Assembly (NCBI RefSeq): GCF_018619185.1
Contig: NZ_JAAXYC010000049.1
Coordinates: 1 to 36,816, forward strand
DNA: 36,816 nt
Direction of reading: 5' to 3'
Origin: Streptomyces sp. McG3
GTDB lineage: Bacteria > Actinomycetota > Actinomycetes > Streptomycetales > Streptomycetaceae
Shown here: one piece after another, positions 13,665 through 21,547 of the stretch
Numbering within the stretch: position 1 is the first letter of the stretch
Layout: every line of letters starts with the position of its first letter
Program-made: the position numbers and the translations under genes
Notes under the pieces: generated by a model
The model's input: the letters and a program-made list of their open reading frames with translations, nothing else
Database searches by the model: none
Told to the model about the DNA's origin: nothing

Positions 13665-14971
13665 GCTCGGCGGCCGCGCCCACCCTCTCGCTGCCCGGTG
13701 ACCCGCCCGGCGGCCGGCGTGCCGGCTGGATCTGGGGCATCGGAGTCGCCGTCTACTTCGTCGCGATCATCTTCCGTACGAGCCTGGGCGTCGCCGGACT
13801 CGACGCCGCCGACCGGTTCGACGTCAACGCCTCCGCGCTGTCCACGTTCTCGATCCTCCAGCTCCTCGTCTACGCGGGCATGCAGATACCCGTCGGCCTG
13901 ATGGTCGACCGGCTCGGCACCAAGAAGGTCCTCACGATCGGGGCCGTCCTGTTCACCGTCGGGCAGCTCGGCTTCGCGCTCTCCCCCTCGTACGGCATGG
14001 CGCTGGCGGCCCGCGCGCTGCTCGGCTGCGGCGACGCGATGACGTTCATCAGCGTGCTGCGGCTCGGCAGCCGCTGGTTCCCGGCCCGGCGCGGACCGCT
14101 GATCGGCCAGGTCGCGGCGCTGTTCGGGATGGCGGGAAACCTCGTCTCGACGCTGTTCATCGCGCGGGCGCTGCACAGTTACGGCTGGACCGCGACGTTC
14201 GTCGGCAGCTCGCTGGCAGGGGTCGTGGTGCTGGTGCCGCTCCTGCTGTTCCTCAAGGACCACCCCGAGGGCCACGAGCCGCCGCCCGCCGAGCACGCCG
14301 GGGCCGCGTACGTCCGCCGGCAGATCGCCGCCGCCTGGACGGAGCCGGGGACCCGGCTCGGGATGTGGGTGCACTTCACCACCCAGTTCCCGGCGATGGT
14401 GTTCCTGCTGCTGTGGGGGATGCCGTTCCTGGTCGAGGCGCAGGGGCTGAGCCGGGCCACGGCGGGCGCGCTGCTCACCCTGGTGGTGCTGTCCAACATG
14501 GTGGTGGGGCTCGTCTACGGGCAGATCATCGCCCGCCACCACGAGGCCCGCGTCCCGATCGCGCTGGGCACGGTGGCCACGACGGCCCTGCTCTGGGCGT
14601 CCGCGATCTTCTACCCGGCCGACCACACGCCGATGTGGCTGCTCGTCGTCCTGTGCGTGGTGCTCGGCACCTGCGGACCGGCCTCGATGGTCGGCTTCGA
14701 CTTCGCGCGGCCGGCCAATCCGCCCGAGCGTCAGGGCACCGCCTCGGGAATCGTCAACATGGGCGGGTTCATCGCCTCGATGACCACCCTGTTCGCGGTC
14801 GGGGTCCTGCTGGACGCCACGGGCGACAACTACCGTGTCGCGTTCGCCTCGGTCTTCGTCCTGGAGGCGCTCGGCGTCACCCAGATCCTGCGGCTGCGCC
14901 GCCGGGCGGCGCTCAGGGAACGCGATCACCACGTGGTGAGCCGCGTCGAGGCCGTGCACGTACCGGCGTAG
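13661..14971 (+). CDS. major facilitator superfamily transporter
   Basis: 436 residues with about 12 transmembrane helices. The loop motif MVDRLGTKKVLTIG between helices 2 and 3 is the MFS signature (GxxxDRxGrr-like). GTG at 13661 overlaps the GntR stop (GTGA), with GGTGAGG upstream. The sequence (SLGVAGLDAADRFDVNASAL ... RLGSRWFPARRGPLIGQVAA) resembles the anion/cation symporter or nitrate/nitrite-type branch, which imports organic anions such as hexuronates, sulfonates or phthalate-like acids in other bacteria. The substrate cannot be read from sequence. Coupling to a GntR/FCD regulator favours uptake of a catabolic acid. Confidence 0.88.
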   Translation: MSSAAAPTLSLPGDPPGGRRAGWIWGIGVAVYFVAIIFRTSLGVAGLDAADRFDVNASALSTFSILQLLVYAGMQIPVGLMVDRLGTKKVLTIGAVLFTVGQLGFALSPSYGMALAARALLGCGDAMTFISVLRLGSRWFPARRGPLIGQVAALFGMAGNLVSTLFIARALHSYGWTATFVGSSLAGVVVLVPLLLFLKDHPEGHEPPPAEHAGAAYVRRQIAAAWTEPGTRLGMWVHFTTQFPAMVFLLLWGMPFLVEAQGLSRATAGALLTLVVLSNMVVGLVYGQIIARHHEARVPIALGTVATTALLWASAIFYPADHTPMWLLVVLCVVLGTCGPASMVGFDFARPANPPERQGTASGIVNMGGFIASMTTLFAVGVLLDATGDNYRVAFASVFVLEALGVTQILRLRRRAALRERDHHVVSRVEAVHVPA

Positions 14972-14987
14972 CGGTCTCCTGCGCGCT

Positions 14988-15030
14988 CGGCGGCGCGCCC
15001 GTCGCCCATGGTCCGGGACGGGCGCCGCCG
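14988..15030. terminator. terminator between convergent MFS and mycothiol-family genes
   Basis: CGGCGGCGCGCCCGTC (14988-15003) pairs with GACGGGCGCCGCCG (15017-15030) apart from a 2-base bulge; the loop is 13 bases. It lies between the stop codons of two converging genes. Confidence 0.7.
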
Positions 15031-15062
15031 GGGCGCTGGGGCGGTGTTACGGAATCAGGGGA

Positions 15063-15887
15063 TCACGGGGTCACGGCGAAGTTGTCCAGGATCGCGGTGG
15101 CCAGCTCCTGGTCGCCCTCGACCTTGATCCGGTCGGCGACGGCCGGGTGACGGACCCGCCCGCAGGCGAGCCGGACGTACGTCTCCCAGTCCAGCGACAG
15201 CGTCACGGCGGGGCCGAGCGAGGGCGCTCCGTCCACCGAACCGCGGCCCTCCGCGTCGACCCGCACCGTCCGCAGGAACTCCACCGGCCCGTGCACGTCG
15301 AAGACGACCGCCGAGTTCGCGGGGGCGCCGGCTCCCTTGGCGACCACCTTCGGCAGCCCGGCGAGCAGCATGTCCCGGGTGATCAGGGCGCCGGGGGAGT
15401 CCAGGTTTCCGGGCTGCCCGAGCGTGGCGCGCAGGTCCTGCTCGTGCACCCAGACGTCGAACGCCCGCAGGTTCAGCGCTGTTTCGAGGGTCTGCTCGGC
15501 GCCCAGCGGCGCGCGGACCTTGGTCTCGGGGCTGCGCGACTCGTTGCGGATCTGGCGGGCCCGGCGGATGAGGACGTACTCCAGCTCGGAGGTGATCTCC
15601 GGGGAGGTGTGGTGCCGCCGGACGTCGACCTGCATCTCCATGTAGCGGGCGAAGTCGCTCTGTACGTGGTAGAGGTCGCGCGGCAGGGTGTGGATCGGCC
15701 GGGGATCGCCGAGCATCTCGCACTCCATGCCGATGACGTGCGACACGATGTCGCGCACCGACCATCCCGGGCAGGGCGTTCGGCGGTTCCACTCGCCCTC
15801 GGCGAGGGGCTTCACCAGCTCGGCTATCGCCTCGATGGAGTGGGTCGCGGCGTCGGTGTAGGGCTGGAGGCTGGGATGGACGGTCAC
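15063..15887 (-). CDS. maleylpyruvate isomerase-family mycothiol-dependent enzyme (DinB fold)
   Basis: 274 residues. The N-terminal DinB-like four-helix bundle carries the family signature TPCPGWSVRDIVSHVIGMEC (His50) and a second metal segment RAFDVWVHEQDLR (Asp144, His148). In mycothiol-dependent maleylpyruvate isomerase the zinc ligands are His, Glu, His at about 52, 144 and 148 (from memory), so Asp replaces Glu here. The C-terminal part (about 200-274) resembles the SCP2-like domain found in these proteins. The GTG start at 15887 has AGGGG a few bases upstream. Most Streptomyces paralogues have unknown substrates, probably thiol transfer or detoxification using mycothiol. It is not next to an aromatic-degradation cluster, so isomerase activity itself is doubtful. 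Confidence 0.85.
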   Translation of the reverse strand: MTVHPSLQPYTDAATHSIEAIAELVKPLAEGEWNRRTPCPGWSVRDIVSHVIGMECEMLGDPRPIHTLPRDLYHVQSDFARYMEMQVDVRRHHTSPEITSELEYVLIRRARQIRNESRSPETKVRAPLGAEQTLETALNLRAFDVWVHEQDLRATLGQPGNLDSPGALITRDMLLAGLPKVVAKGAGAPANSAVVFDVHGPVEFLRTVRVDAEGRGSVDGAPSLGPAVTLSLDWETYVRLACGRVRHPAVADRIKVEGDQELATAILDNFAVTP

Positions 15888-15914
15888 GGGACCCCTCGTG
15901 CGGTTCTGCGGTGC

Positions 15915-16082
15915 ATGGGCTGGAGAGAGCAGGGAGTGCTGGCGGGTGGGCTGGCACTGACGGCGCTGTCGGCGAGCTGCGTGGGAGGTTCGACCGTCGG
16001 ACCCACCGGCGGTGGGTCCAAGTTACGCTGCGAGCAGGCACCCCGGCAGTGCTTTGGTGTGACGATCGTAGGCCCGTGTTGA
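15915..16082 (+). CDS. possible small exported Cys-containing peptide
   Basis: A 55-codon frame from ATG at 15915 to TGA at 16080-16082 between two divergent genes. The N-terminus has a signal-like hydrophobic run (GVLAGGLALTALSAS) ending at a cysteine, a weak lipobox. The rest is Gly-rich and contains three more cysteines (KLRCEQ, RQCFG, terminal GPC). There is no Shine-Dalgarno, and a perfect inverted repeat (15999-16019) lies inside it. It could equally be a chance frame in the upstream region of the amidohydrolase gene. No family recognised. Confidence 0.25.
   Translation: MGWREQGVLAGGLALTALSASCVGGSTVGPTGGGSKLRCEQAPRQCFGVTIVGPC
15999..16019. repeat. 21-bp near-loopless inverted repeat upstream of the amidohydrolase
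   Basis: GGACCCACCG (15999-16008) and CGGTGGGTCC (16010-16019) are perfect complements around a single G. Its position about 90 bases upstream of the GTG at 16110 suits a dimeric repressor site or an attenuator-like hairpin. Confidence 0.6.
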
Positions 16083-16109
16083 CGGCTTGAATGCCAGGAC
16101 GGTGGTAGT

Positions 16110-16901
16110 GTGCGCGCCTCTCTCATCCAGATCGCAGTTGACCCGGACGAATCCGTCGATGCCCGCAGGGCGCGAGCGGCCTCCTTGGTGGTCGCCCAAC
16201 GGGGCGCTGACTTGGTGGTTCTCCCCGAACTGTGGCCGGTCGGGGCGTTCGCCTACACCGCCTTCGAGGCGGAGGCCGAGCCCCTGGAGGGCCCCACGCA
16301 CGAGGTGATGGCGAAGGCCGCCGTCGAGGCCGGGACCTGGCTGCACGCCGGCTCCTTCGTCGAACGGGCGGACGACGGCACCCTTTACAACACCAGCCTG
16401 GTCTTCTCCCCCCAGGGCGAGCGCACGGCCGTCTACCGCAAGATCCACCGCTTCGGCTTCGACAAGGGCGAGGCGGTGATGATGGGCGCGGGCGAGGAGT
16501 TGGTGACCGTCGCCCTGCCGGACACCACCCTGGGCCTCGCCACCTGTTACGACCTGCGCTTCCCCGAGCAGTTCCGGGGGCTCGTCGACGCGGGCGCCGA
16601 GACGCTGGTCGTCGCGGCGGGCTGGCCCGAGCGCCGCCGCTCCCACTGGACGCTCCTGGCGCAGGCCCGCGCCGTGGAGAACCAGGCGTACGTACTCGCC
16701 GTCGGAACGGCGGGCACCCACGGCGACATCCAGCAGGCCGGACACAGCATCGTCGTCGACCCCTGGGGCGAGGTGCTGGCCCAGGCGGGCGCGGACGAGG
16801 AGGTCCTGACCGTCGAGCTGGATCCGGCGAAGGTGCGGGAGACCCGGGAGCAGTTCCCGGCGCTGAAGGACCGCCGGCTGGGGCTCGCGCCGCCGCTCTG
16901 A
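16110..16901 (+). CDS. nitrilase-superfamily carbon-nitrogen hydrolase
   Basis: 263 residues with the Glu-Lys-Cys triad of the superfamily: Glu40 (LVVLPELW), Lys111 (YRKIHRFGF) and Cys146 (ATCYDLRFPE). Flanking blocks TLYNTSLVFSPQG and ARAVENQAYVLAVG are typical of the omega-amidase/Nit branch, which hydrolyses short amides such as omega-amides of deaminated Gln/Asn or deaminated glutathione-like compounds. It has no N-terminal glutaminase or synthetase fusion, so it acts alone in the cytoplasm. GTG at 16110 is at the family N-terminus; TTGACG (16079-16084) lies upstream as a possible -35, with a poor -10. The gene is monocistronic or followed by the small membrane protein gene 47 bases later. 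Confidence 0.88.
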   Translation: MRASLIQIAVDPDESVDARRARAASLVVAQRGADLVVLPELWPVGAFAYTAFEAEAEPLEGPTHEVMAKAAVEAGTWLHAGSFVERADDGTLYNTSLVFSPQGERTAVYRKIHRFGFDKGEAVMMGAGEELVTVALPDTTLGLATCYDLRFPEQFRGLVDAGAETLVVAAGWPERRRSHWTLLAQARAVENQAYVLAVGTAGTHGDIQQAGHSIVVDPWGEVLAQAGADEEVLTVELDPAKVRETREQFPALKDRRLGLAPPL

Positions 16902-16948
16902 GGGCTGCCCCTGGGGGCGGTCGCTACGCCCTGGCTACAGTGAGCGCC

Positions 16949-17335
16949 ATGGCTGAACAGGGCGCCGCCGCATCGACGTTGCTCCGTGGCACGGCGATCT
17001 TCGCCGCCGCTGCCACGGCCGTCCTCTACCTGCTCGGGCTTCTCCTCGTCGGCCTCACGGTCAGCGAGGTCGGGTCGGGAACGAACTCGACGCCGATGCA
17101 CCAGTGCGTGTACGCGTCCAACGTGCCGGAAGGCGCTCAGGTGGAGACGCACGAGGTGCGCTACCTCCCGGTGCACATCCTGTGCCGCACCACCGACGGC
17201 CGGTTGTTCAATAGTGGGACGGTCCCGTCCTGGCTCAACCCGGCCCTCGCGGTCTCCTTCGCCGCCGCCGTCGCCCTCGCGGGGGCGGCCTTCGTCCAGG
17301 CGGACCGGCGGGCCGCCGCGCGCCAGGCGGGATGA
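16949..17335 (+). CDS. small two-helix membrane protein, unknown function
   Basis: 128 residues. Transmembrane helices at about 9-36 and 95-115 flank an exported loop of about 60 residues containing two cysteines (HQCVYA and HILCRT) that could form a disulfide. The ATG at 16949 has no Shine-Dalgarno but lies 7 bases after TACAGT, a possible -10 for a leaderless mRNA; a GTG at 16940 is in frame. The C-terminal tail is short and basic (RRAAARQAG). No family recognised; it looks like one of the many conserved Streptomyces small membrane proteins. The first parS follows within 35 bases. Confidence 0.7.
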   Translation: MAEQGAAASTLLRGTAIFAAAATAVLYLLGLLLVGLTVSEVGSGTNSTPMHQCVYASNVPEGAQVETHEVRYLPVHILCRTTDGRLFNSGTVPSWLNPALAVSFAAAVALAGAAFVQADRRAAARQAG

Positions 17336-17366
17336 GCCCCGGTCGGACCAGACCTCCCGGGCTCCA

Positions 17367-17382
17367 CGTTTCACGTGAAACA
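17367..17382. other. parS centromere site (ParB binding), 15 of 16 match
   Basis: The perfect palindrome GTTTCACGTGAAAC (17368-17381) with flanking C and A matches the bacterial parS consensus TGTTTCACGTGAAACA except for the first base. It lies between two convergent genes and probably nucleates ParB for chromosome segregation during sporulation. Confidence 0.9.
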
Positions 17383-17408
17383 ACGAACTCCCGCGCGCGG
17401 GCAGGGCC

Positions 17409-17900
17409 TCAGTCCTCGTTGTCCTTGTCCGACAGCACGATCACGCACATCGCCACCGCGATGAGCAGCGCGGTGTCGGCGTCGTCCCGGACGACGTCGA
17501 TGCCGTACGTGTCCCGGAGGGTCAGCCGGCGGCGCGAGATCTGGGCCAGCAGCTCGCCGTCGTACTCGATGGCGAACTCGCGGTCCAGGATCCGGCCGCT
17601 GACGTCCAGCTCCGTGCCGTCCACCAGCGTCACCCGGTAGTGGTTGCGGAGCAGCGACAGCCGCTTGCGCTTGACCTTGGCCAGCTCCTCGCCGCCCCGC
17701 TCGATGAGCATCGTGTCGCGCAGACTGATCAGCTTCTGCCGCAGCTCGACCACGACCCGGCCTTCGGCGTCCTTCAGCTCGAAGGTGTCGCGCAGCCGCA
17801 TCGCCTTGCCGTCGACCAGGAAGACCTTGCGGCCCCCGTCGTCCTCGATCCAGTAGTCGTCGCCGATGGAGAACAGCCGCTCACGTACGAGAAGTCTCAT
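17409..17900 (-). CDS. LURP-one-related/tubby-like (scramblase-fold) protein
   Basis: 163 residues made of alternating short beta strands with charged repeats: ERLFSIGDDYWIEDDGGRKV, MRLRDTFELKDAEGRVV, LISLRDTMLIE, RRRLTLRDTYGIDV. This pattern (SIxDDYxIxDxxG) is the LURP-one-related fold, a tubby-like beta barrel around a central helix, found in all domains. Bacterial members have no established function. There is no signal peptide, but the C-terminus ends in a short hydrophobic segment (TALLIAVAMCVIVLS) that could be the central helix of the barrel or a weak anchor. ATG at 17900 is the only good start; its ribosome-binding site is weak. It is divergent from the thioredoxin-NHL gene. Confidence 0.8.
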   Translation of the reverse strand: MRLLVRERLFSIGDDYWIEDDGGRKVFLVDGKAMRLRDTFELKDAEGRVVVELRQKLISLRDTMLIERGGEELAKVKRKRLSLLRNHYRVTLVDGTELDVSGRILDREFAIEYDGELLAQISRRRLTLRDTYGIDVVRDDADTALLIAVAMCVIVLSDKDNED

Positions 17901-17964
17901 GCGTCACAGGTTCCCCCGGGGTCCGGCGGAATGCGTGCAGGCGGTCACGGTGTTGACTGGTGGC

Positions 17965-19782
17965 ATGGCATCACGTGCACGCGTCCGCGCCCCCGAACTC
18001 ATCGGCAAGGGCGGCTGGCTCAATACAGGCGACCAGCAGTACACCCTCGCTGACCTGCGAGGGCGCATCGTCATCCTCGACTTCTGGACGTTCTGCTGTG
18101 TGAACTGTCTGCATGTCCTGGACGAGCTGCGCGAGCTGGAGGAGAAGCACCGCGACACCGTGGTGATCATCGGCGTCCACTCGCCGAAGTTCGTCCACGA
18201 GGCCGAGCACCAGGCCGTGGTCGACGCCGTCGAGCGCTACGAGGTCCACCACCCCGTCCTCGACGACCCCGAGCTGGCCACCTGGAAGCAGTACGCCGTA
18301 CGCGCCTGGCCGACGCTCGTCGTGATCGACCCCGAGGGCTATGTCGTCGCCCAGCACGCGGGCGAGGGCCACGCGCACGCCATCGAGAAGCTCGTCGAGG
18401 AGCTGGAGGCCGAGCACGGGGCCAAGGGCACGCTCCGGCGTGGCGACGGCCCCTACGTGGCGCCGGAGCCCGTCGCCACGCATCTGCGCTTCCCCGGCAA
18501 GGCGCTGCTCCTGCCGGACGGGGGCTTCCTGGTCTCCGACACCACCCGGCACCGCCTCGTCGAACTGGACACCGACGGCGAGACCGTACGCCGCCACTTC
18601 GGCACGGGCGAACGCGGTCTGCACGACGGCGGCCCGGACGAGGCCCGGTTCAGCGAACCGCAGGGGCTCGCCGTGCTCCCCGACGGCCGGATCGCCGTCG
18701 CGGACACCGTCAACCACGCCCTCCGGGCCCTGGACCTCACGACCGGCGTGACCAGCACCCTCGCCGGGACCGGCCGCCAGTGGTGGCAGGGGACGGCGAC
18801 CAGCGGTCCGGCGCGCGAGGTGGACCTCTCCTCGCCGTGGGACGTCGCCTGGTTCGGCGAACGGCTGTGGATCGCCATGGCGGGCGTGCACCAGCTGTGG
18901 ACGTACGACCCGGAGAGCGCGACCGTACGCGTCGCCGCCGGGACCACCAACGAGGGCCTGGTCGACGGGCCGGCCGCCGAGGCCTGGTTCGCCCAGCCGT
19001 CCGGGCTCGCCGTCTCCACCGACGGGGAGCGGCTCTGGGTCGCCGACTCGGAGACGTCCTCGCTGCGCTGGGTCGACCGCGACGAGCACGTCCGCACCGC
19101 GGTCGGCACCGGCCTCTTCGACTTCGGCCACCGCGACGGGGCCGCCGACCGGGCACTCCTCCAGCATCCGCTCGGCGTGACCGCGCTGCCCGACGGGTCC
19201 GTAGCGATCAGCGACACGTACAACCACGCCCTGCGCCGGTACGACCCGGCCTCCGGCGAGGTCACCACCCTGGCCACCGATGTCCGCGAGCCCAGCGACG
19301 CGGTGCTGGTCGACGGCGATCTGGTCGTCGTCGAGTCGGCCCGCCACCGGCTGACCCGGCTCCGGCTGCCGGAGGAGGCGGTCCGGGTCGCCGACCGGGC
19401 GCACCGCACCCAGCGGGCCGCGACCGAGATCGCCCCGGACACCCTCCGCCTTGACGTCGTCTTCCAGGCGCCCGCGGGCCAGAAGCTGGACACCCGCTAC
19501 GGCCCCTCGACCCGGCTGCTGGTCTCCGCGACCCCGCCCGAGCTGCTGGCGGAGGGCTCCGGCGCGGGGACGGACCTCGGGCGAGACCTGGTCCTCGCGG
19601 ACGGGGTCACCGAGGGCGTGCTGCACGTCTCCGCGATGGCGGCGTCCTGCGACGACGACCCGGCCAACGAGTACCCGGCCTGCCATGTGCACCAACAGGA
19701 CTGGGGCGTCCCCGTCCGCGTCACCGCGGAGGGAACGCCCCGGCTGCCGCTGGTGCTGGCAGGCATGGACGAGCAGGGCTGA
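17965..19782 (+). CDS. thioredoxin-like/NHL-repeat protein (NHLRC2-type)
   Basis: 605 residues. An N-terminal thioredoxin fold (about 8-165) has the redox motif WTFCCVNC, in which Cys45 and Cys48 form a CVNC pair, followed by FVHEAEHQAVVDAVERY and the cis-Pro segment VRAWPTLVVID. A six-bladed NHL beta-propeller (about 170-460) contains repeats such as GLAVLPDGRIAVADTVNHAL and GVTALPDGSVAISDTYNHAL. A C-terminal beta domain follows. The arrangement is that of human NHLRC2. No signal peptide is visible, so it is cytoplasmic. The substrate is unknown; the family is thought to act in thiol redox control. The start is ATG 17965 with GGTGG 4 bases upstream; an upstream GTG at 17950 is possible. Confidence 0.9.
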   Translation: MASRARVRAPELIGKGGWLNTGDQQYTLADLRGRIVILDFWTFCCVNCLHVLDELRELEEKHRDTVVIIGVHSPKFVHEAEHQAVVDAVERYEVHHPVLDDPELATWKQYAVRAWPTLVVIDPEGYVVAQHAGEGHAHAIEKLVEELEAEHGAKGTLRRGDGPYVAPEPVATHLRFPGKALLLPDGGFLVSDTTRHRLVELDTDGETVRRHFGTGERGLHDGGPDEARFSEPQGLAVLPDGRIAVADTVNHALRALDLTTGVTSTLAGTGRQWWQGTATSGPAREVDLSSPWDVAWFGERLWIAMAGVHQLWTYDPESATVRVAAGTTNEGLVDGPAAEAWFAQPSGLAVSTDGERLWVADSETSSLRWVDRDEHVRTAVGTGLFDFGHRDGAADRALLQHPLGVTALPDGSVAISDTYNHALRRYDPASGEVTTLATDVREPSDAVLVDGDLVVVESARHRLTRLRLPEEAVRVADRAHRTQRAATEIAPDTLRLDVVFQAPAGQKLDTRYGPSTRLLVSATPPELLAEGSGAGTDLGRDLVLADGVTEGVLHVSAMAASCDDDPANEYPACHVHQQDWGVPVRVTAEGTPRLPLVLAGMDEQG

Positions 19783-19786
19783 GGGG

Positions 19787-19820
19787 GTCCGGCCCGCCCG
19801 GGCCGCCGGGCGGGCCGGAC
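19787..19820. terminator. terminator after the thioredoxin-NHL gene
   Basis: A perfect 15-bp stem (19787-19801 with 19806-19820) and a 4-base loop, starting 5 bases after the TGA. It can also serve the convergent DUF6458 gene. Confidence 0.9.
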
Positions 19821-19866
19821 CGGACGGGCCGTCAGCGGTAGTGCGGGCCGGTCGTCGTGCGGGCCG

Positions 19867-20088
19867 TCAGTGGTAGCGGTGCTCGTCGTCCGAGACGACG
19901 GTGGTGGTGGGCGGCACGACCATACGGCGGCGCCTCGCGATGCTCATGTAGACGAAGACCCCCACGAGGCCGACGAGCATCATGATCCAGCCGACCAGGT
20001 CGACATTGACGGTGTCCATCTTCCAGTCCGTGGCGAACGCCAGGATCGCGCCCCCACCGATCAGGAGAATGCATCCTCCGAGTCCCAT
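19867..20088 (-). CDS. DUF6458-type small membrane protein
   Basis: 73 residues: MGLGGCILLIGGGAILAFA, a short extracellular DWKMDTVNVDLVG, a second helix WIMMLVGLVGVFVYMSIA, then a basic RRRR and a polar tail ending HRYH. This is the Actinobacteria-specific DUF6458 layout (GGxILAFAxxxxxxxVNLxxVGWILMxxGxxG). Function is unknown. ATG at 20088 has GGAGG 8 bases upstream. The stop region is tandemly duplicated: 19826-19841 nearly repeats at 19861-19876, so the last codons and the stop have a downstream near-copy. Confidence 0.8.
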   Translation of the reverse strand: MGLGGCILLIGGGAILAFATDWKMDTVNVDLVGWIMMLVGLVGVFVYMSIARRRRMVVPPTTTVVSDDEHRYH

Positions 20089-20118
20089 GAATCCCGCCTC
20101 CTCGACCGCCCGGTGAGT

Positions 20119-20147
20119 CCGGGTCGGTGTACGGGTCGCGTACCCGG
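20119..20147 (-). terminator. weak hairpin downstream of the DUF6458 promoter region
   Basis: CCGGGT (20119-20124) pairs with ACCCGG (20142-20147) around a 17-base loop that itself contains GTAC copies. It is downstream of the aminopeptidase stop codon on the minus strand and could terminate that gene. The stem is short. Confidence 0.35.
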
Positions 20148-20188
20148 CCCGGCAACAACCATGTGTGAGAGGGCGGTTGGTTAGCGGG

Positions 20189-21487
20189 TCAGCCCGCGAG
20201 GAACGAGGCGAGAGCGTTCGCCAGCAGATACGGGTCGTCGGCGCCGCACAGCTCACGCGCACTGTGCATCGAGAGGATCGCCACGCCGATGTCCACGGTC
20301 TGGATGCCGTGCCGGGCCGCGGTGATCGGTCCGATCGTGGTGCCGCAGGGCATCGCGTTGTTGGACACGAAGCTCTGCCACGGCACGCCCGCCTTCTCGC
20401 AGGCCGCGGCGAACACCGCACGGCCGCTGCCGTCGGTGGCGTACCGCATGTTGACGTTGACCTTGAGGATCGGCCCGCCGTTGGCGACCGGGTGGTGCGT
20501 CGGGTCGTGCCGCTCCGCGTAGTTGGGGTGCACGGCGTGGCCGGTGTCGGAGGAGAGGCAGACCGTGCCGGCGAAGGCGCGGGCGCGGTCCTCGTACGTG
20601 CCGCCGCGCGCGAACACCGAGCGCTCCAGCACCGAGCCCAGCAGCGGCCCGTCGGCCCCCGTGTCGGACTGGGAGCCGTTCTCCTCGTGGTCGAAGGCGG
20701 CGAGCACCGGGATGTACGGGATGTCGGCGTCGCTCTGCCCGGCGACGGCGGCCAGGGCGGCGGTCGCGGCGTGCACCGAGAGGAGGTTGTCCATCCGGGG
20801 CCCGGCCACCAGCTCCCGGTCCCGGCCCAGGTACGAGGGCGGTTCGATGGCGTGCGGCATCAGGTCCCAGCCGGTGACGTCCTCCGCGTCGACGCCCGCC
20901 TCCTCGGCGACGAAGCGGATCAGGTCGCCCTCCTCGACATCGCCGAGCCCCCAGATCGGCTGCATGTGCTTCTGCCGGTCGAGCTTGAGCCCCTCGGTGT
21001 TGGCCGACCGGTCCAGGTGCACGGCCAGCTGCGGCACCCGCAGCAGCGCCCGGTCGATGTTGACCAGCCGGTGGGTGCCGTCCCGCAGCGAGATCCGCCC
21101 GGCCAGGCCCAGGTCCCGGTCGAGCCAGGTGTTCAGCAGGGTGCCGCCGTAGACCTCGACGGCGATCTGGCGCCAGCCGTGCGCCCCGGTGTCGGGCAGC
21201 GGCTTCACCCGCAGGTTCGGGGAGTCGGTGTGCGCCCCGGCGATCCGGAACGGGGTGTGCGCCTCGGCGCCCTCCGGTACGTACCAGGCGACGATCGCCC
21301 CGCCGCGCAGCACGTACTTCCCGCCGGCCGACGCGTCCCAGGCGGCGGTCTCCTCGACCTGCCGGAAGCCGGCCTCCTCCAGGCGCGCGGCGGCGTTCGC
21401 CACGGCGTGGTACGGGGACGGGCTGGCCGCCAGGAAGGACATCAGGTCATCGGTGTGGGCGCGGTCGAACCGGAGAGGGGAACTCAT
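20189..21487 (-). CDS. M18-family zinc aminopeptidase
   Basis: 432 residues, the usual M18 length. Metal-site segments appear in order: FRIAGAHTDSPNLRVKP (His, Asp), GPRMDNLLSVHAA (bridging Asp), AAFDHEENGSQSDTGADGPL (catalytic and ligand Glu), SSDTGHAVHPN (Asp) and DIGVAILSMHSARELCG (His). The family removes N-terminal, often acidic, residues from peptides in the cytoplasm and forms large dodecamers. Start ATG 21487 (MSSPLRFD); a GTG at 21496 would add three residues. No signal peptide. It is the start of a run of minus-strand genes but has its own spacing (60 bases to the Uma2 gene). Confidence 0.92.
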   Translation of the reverse strand: MSSPLRFDRAHTDDLMSFLAASPSPYHAVANAAARLEEAGFRQVEETAAWDASAGGKYVLRGGAIVAWYVPEGAEAHTPFRIAGAHTDSPNLRVKPLPDTGAHGWRQIAVEVYGGTLLNTWLDRDLGLAGRISLRDGTHRLVNIDRALLRVPQLAVHLDRSANTEGLKLDRQKHMQPIWGLGDVEEGDLIRFVAEEAGVDAEDVTGWDLMPHAIEPPSYLGRDRELVAGPRMDNLLSVHAATAALAAVAGQSDADIPYIPVLAAFDHEENGSQSDTGADGPLLGSVLERSVFARGGTYEDRARAFAGTVCLSSDTGHAVHPNYAERHDPTHHPVANGGPILKVNVNMRYATDGSGRAVFAAACEKAGVPWQSFVSNNAMPCGTTIGPITAARHGIQTVDIGVAILSMHSARELCGADDPYLLANALASFLAG

Positions 21488-21547
21488 GTTCTTCACTGTA
21501 ACGAGGACCCGGGGTCCGGTATCCGGTGACCGGGGGGATCCGTGGCC

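Noticed and set aside
17161..17383. Short minus-strand frame beginning with MFHVKRGAREVW
   Set aside because: Its first codons are a translation of the parS palindrome, and the rest is antisense to the small membrane protein.
17971..19695. 574-codon minus-strand frame opposite the thioredoxin-NHL gene
   Set aside because: Mirror frame of a gene with clear CVNC and NHL repeats; no recognisable domain.
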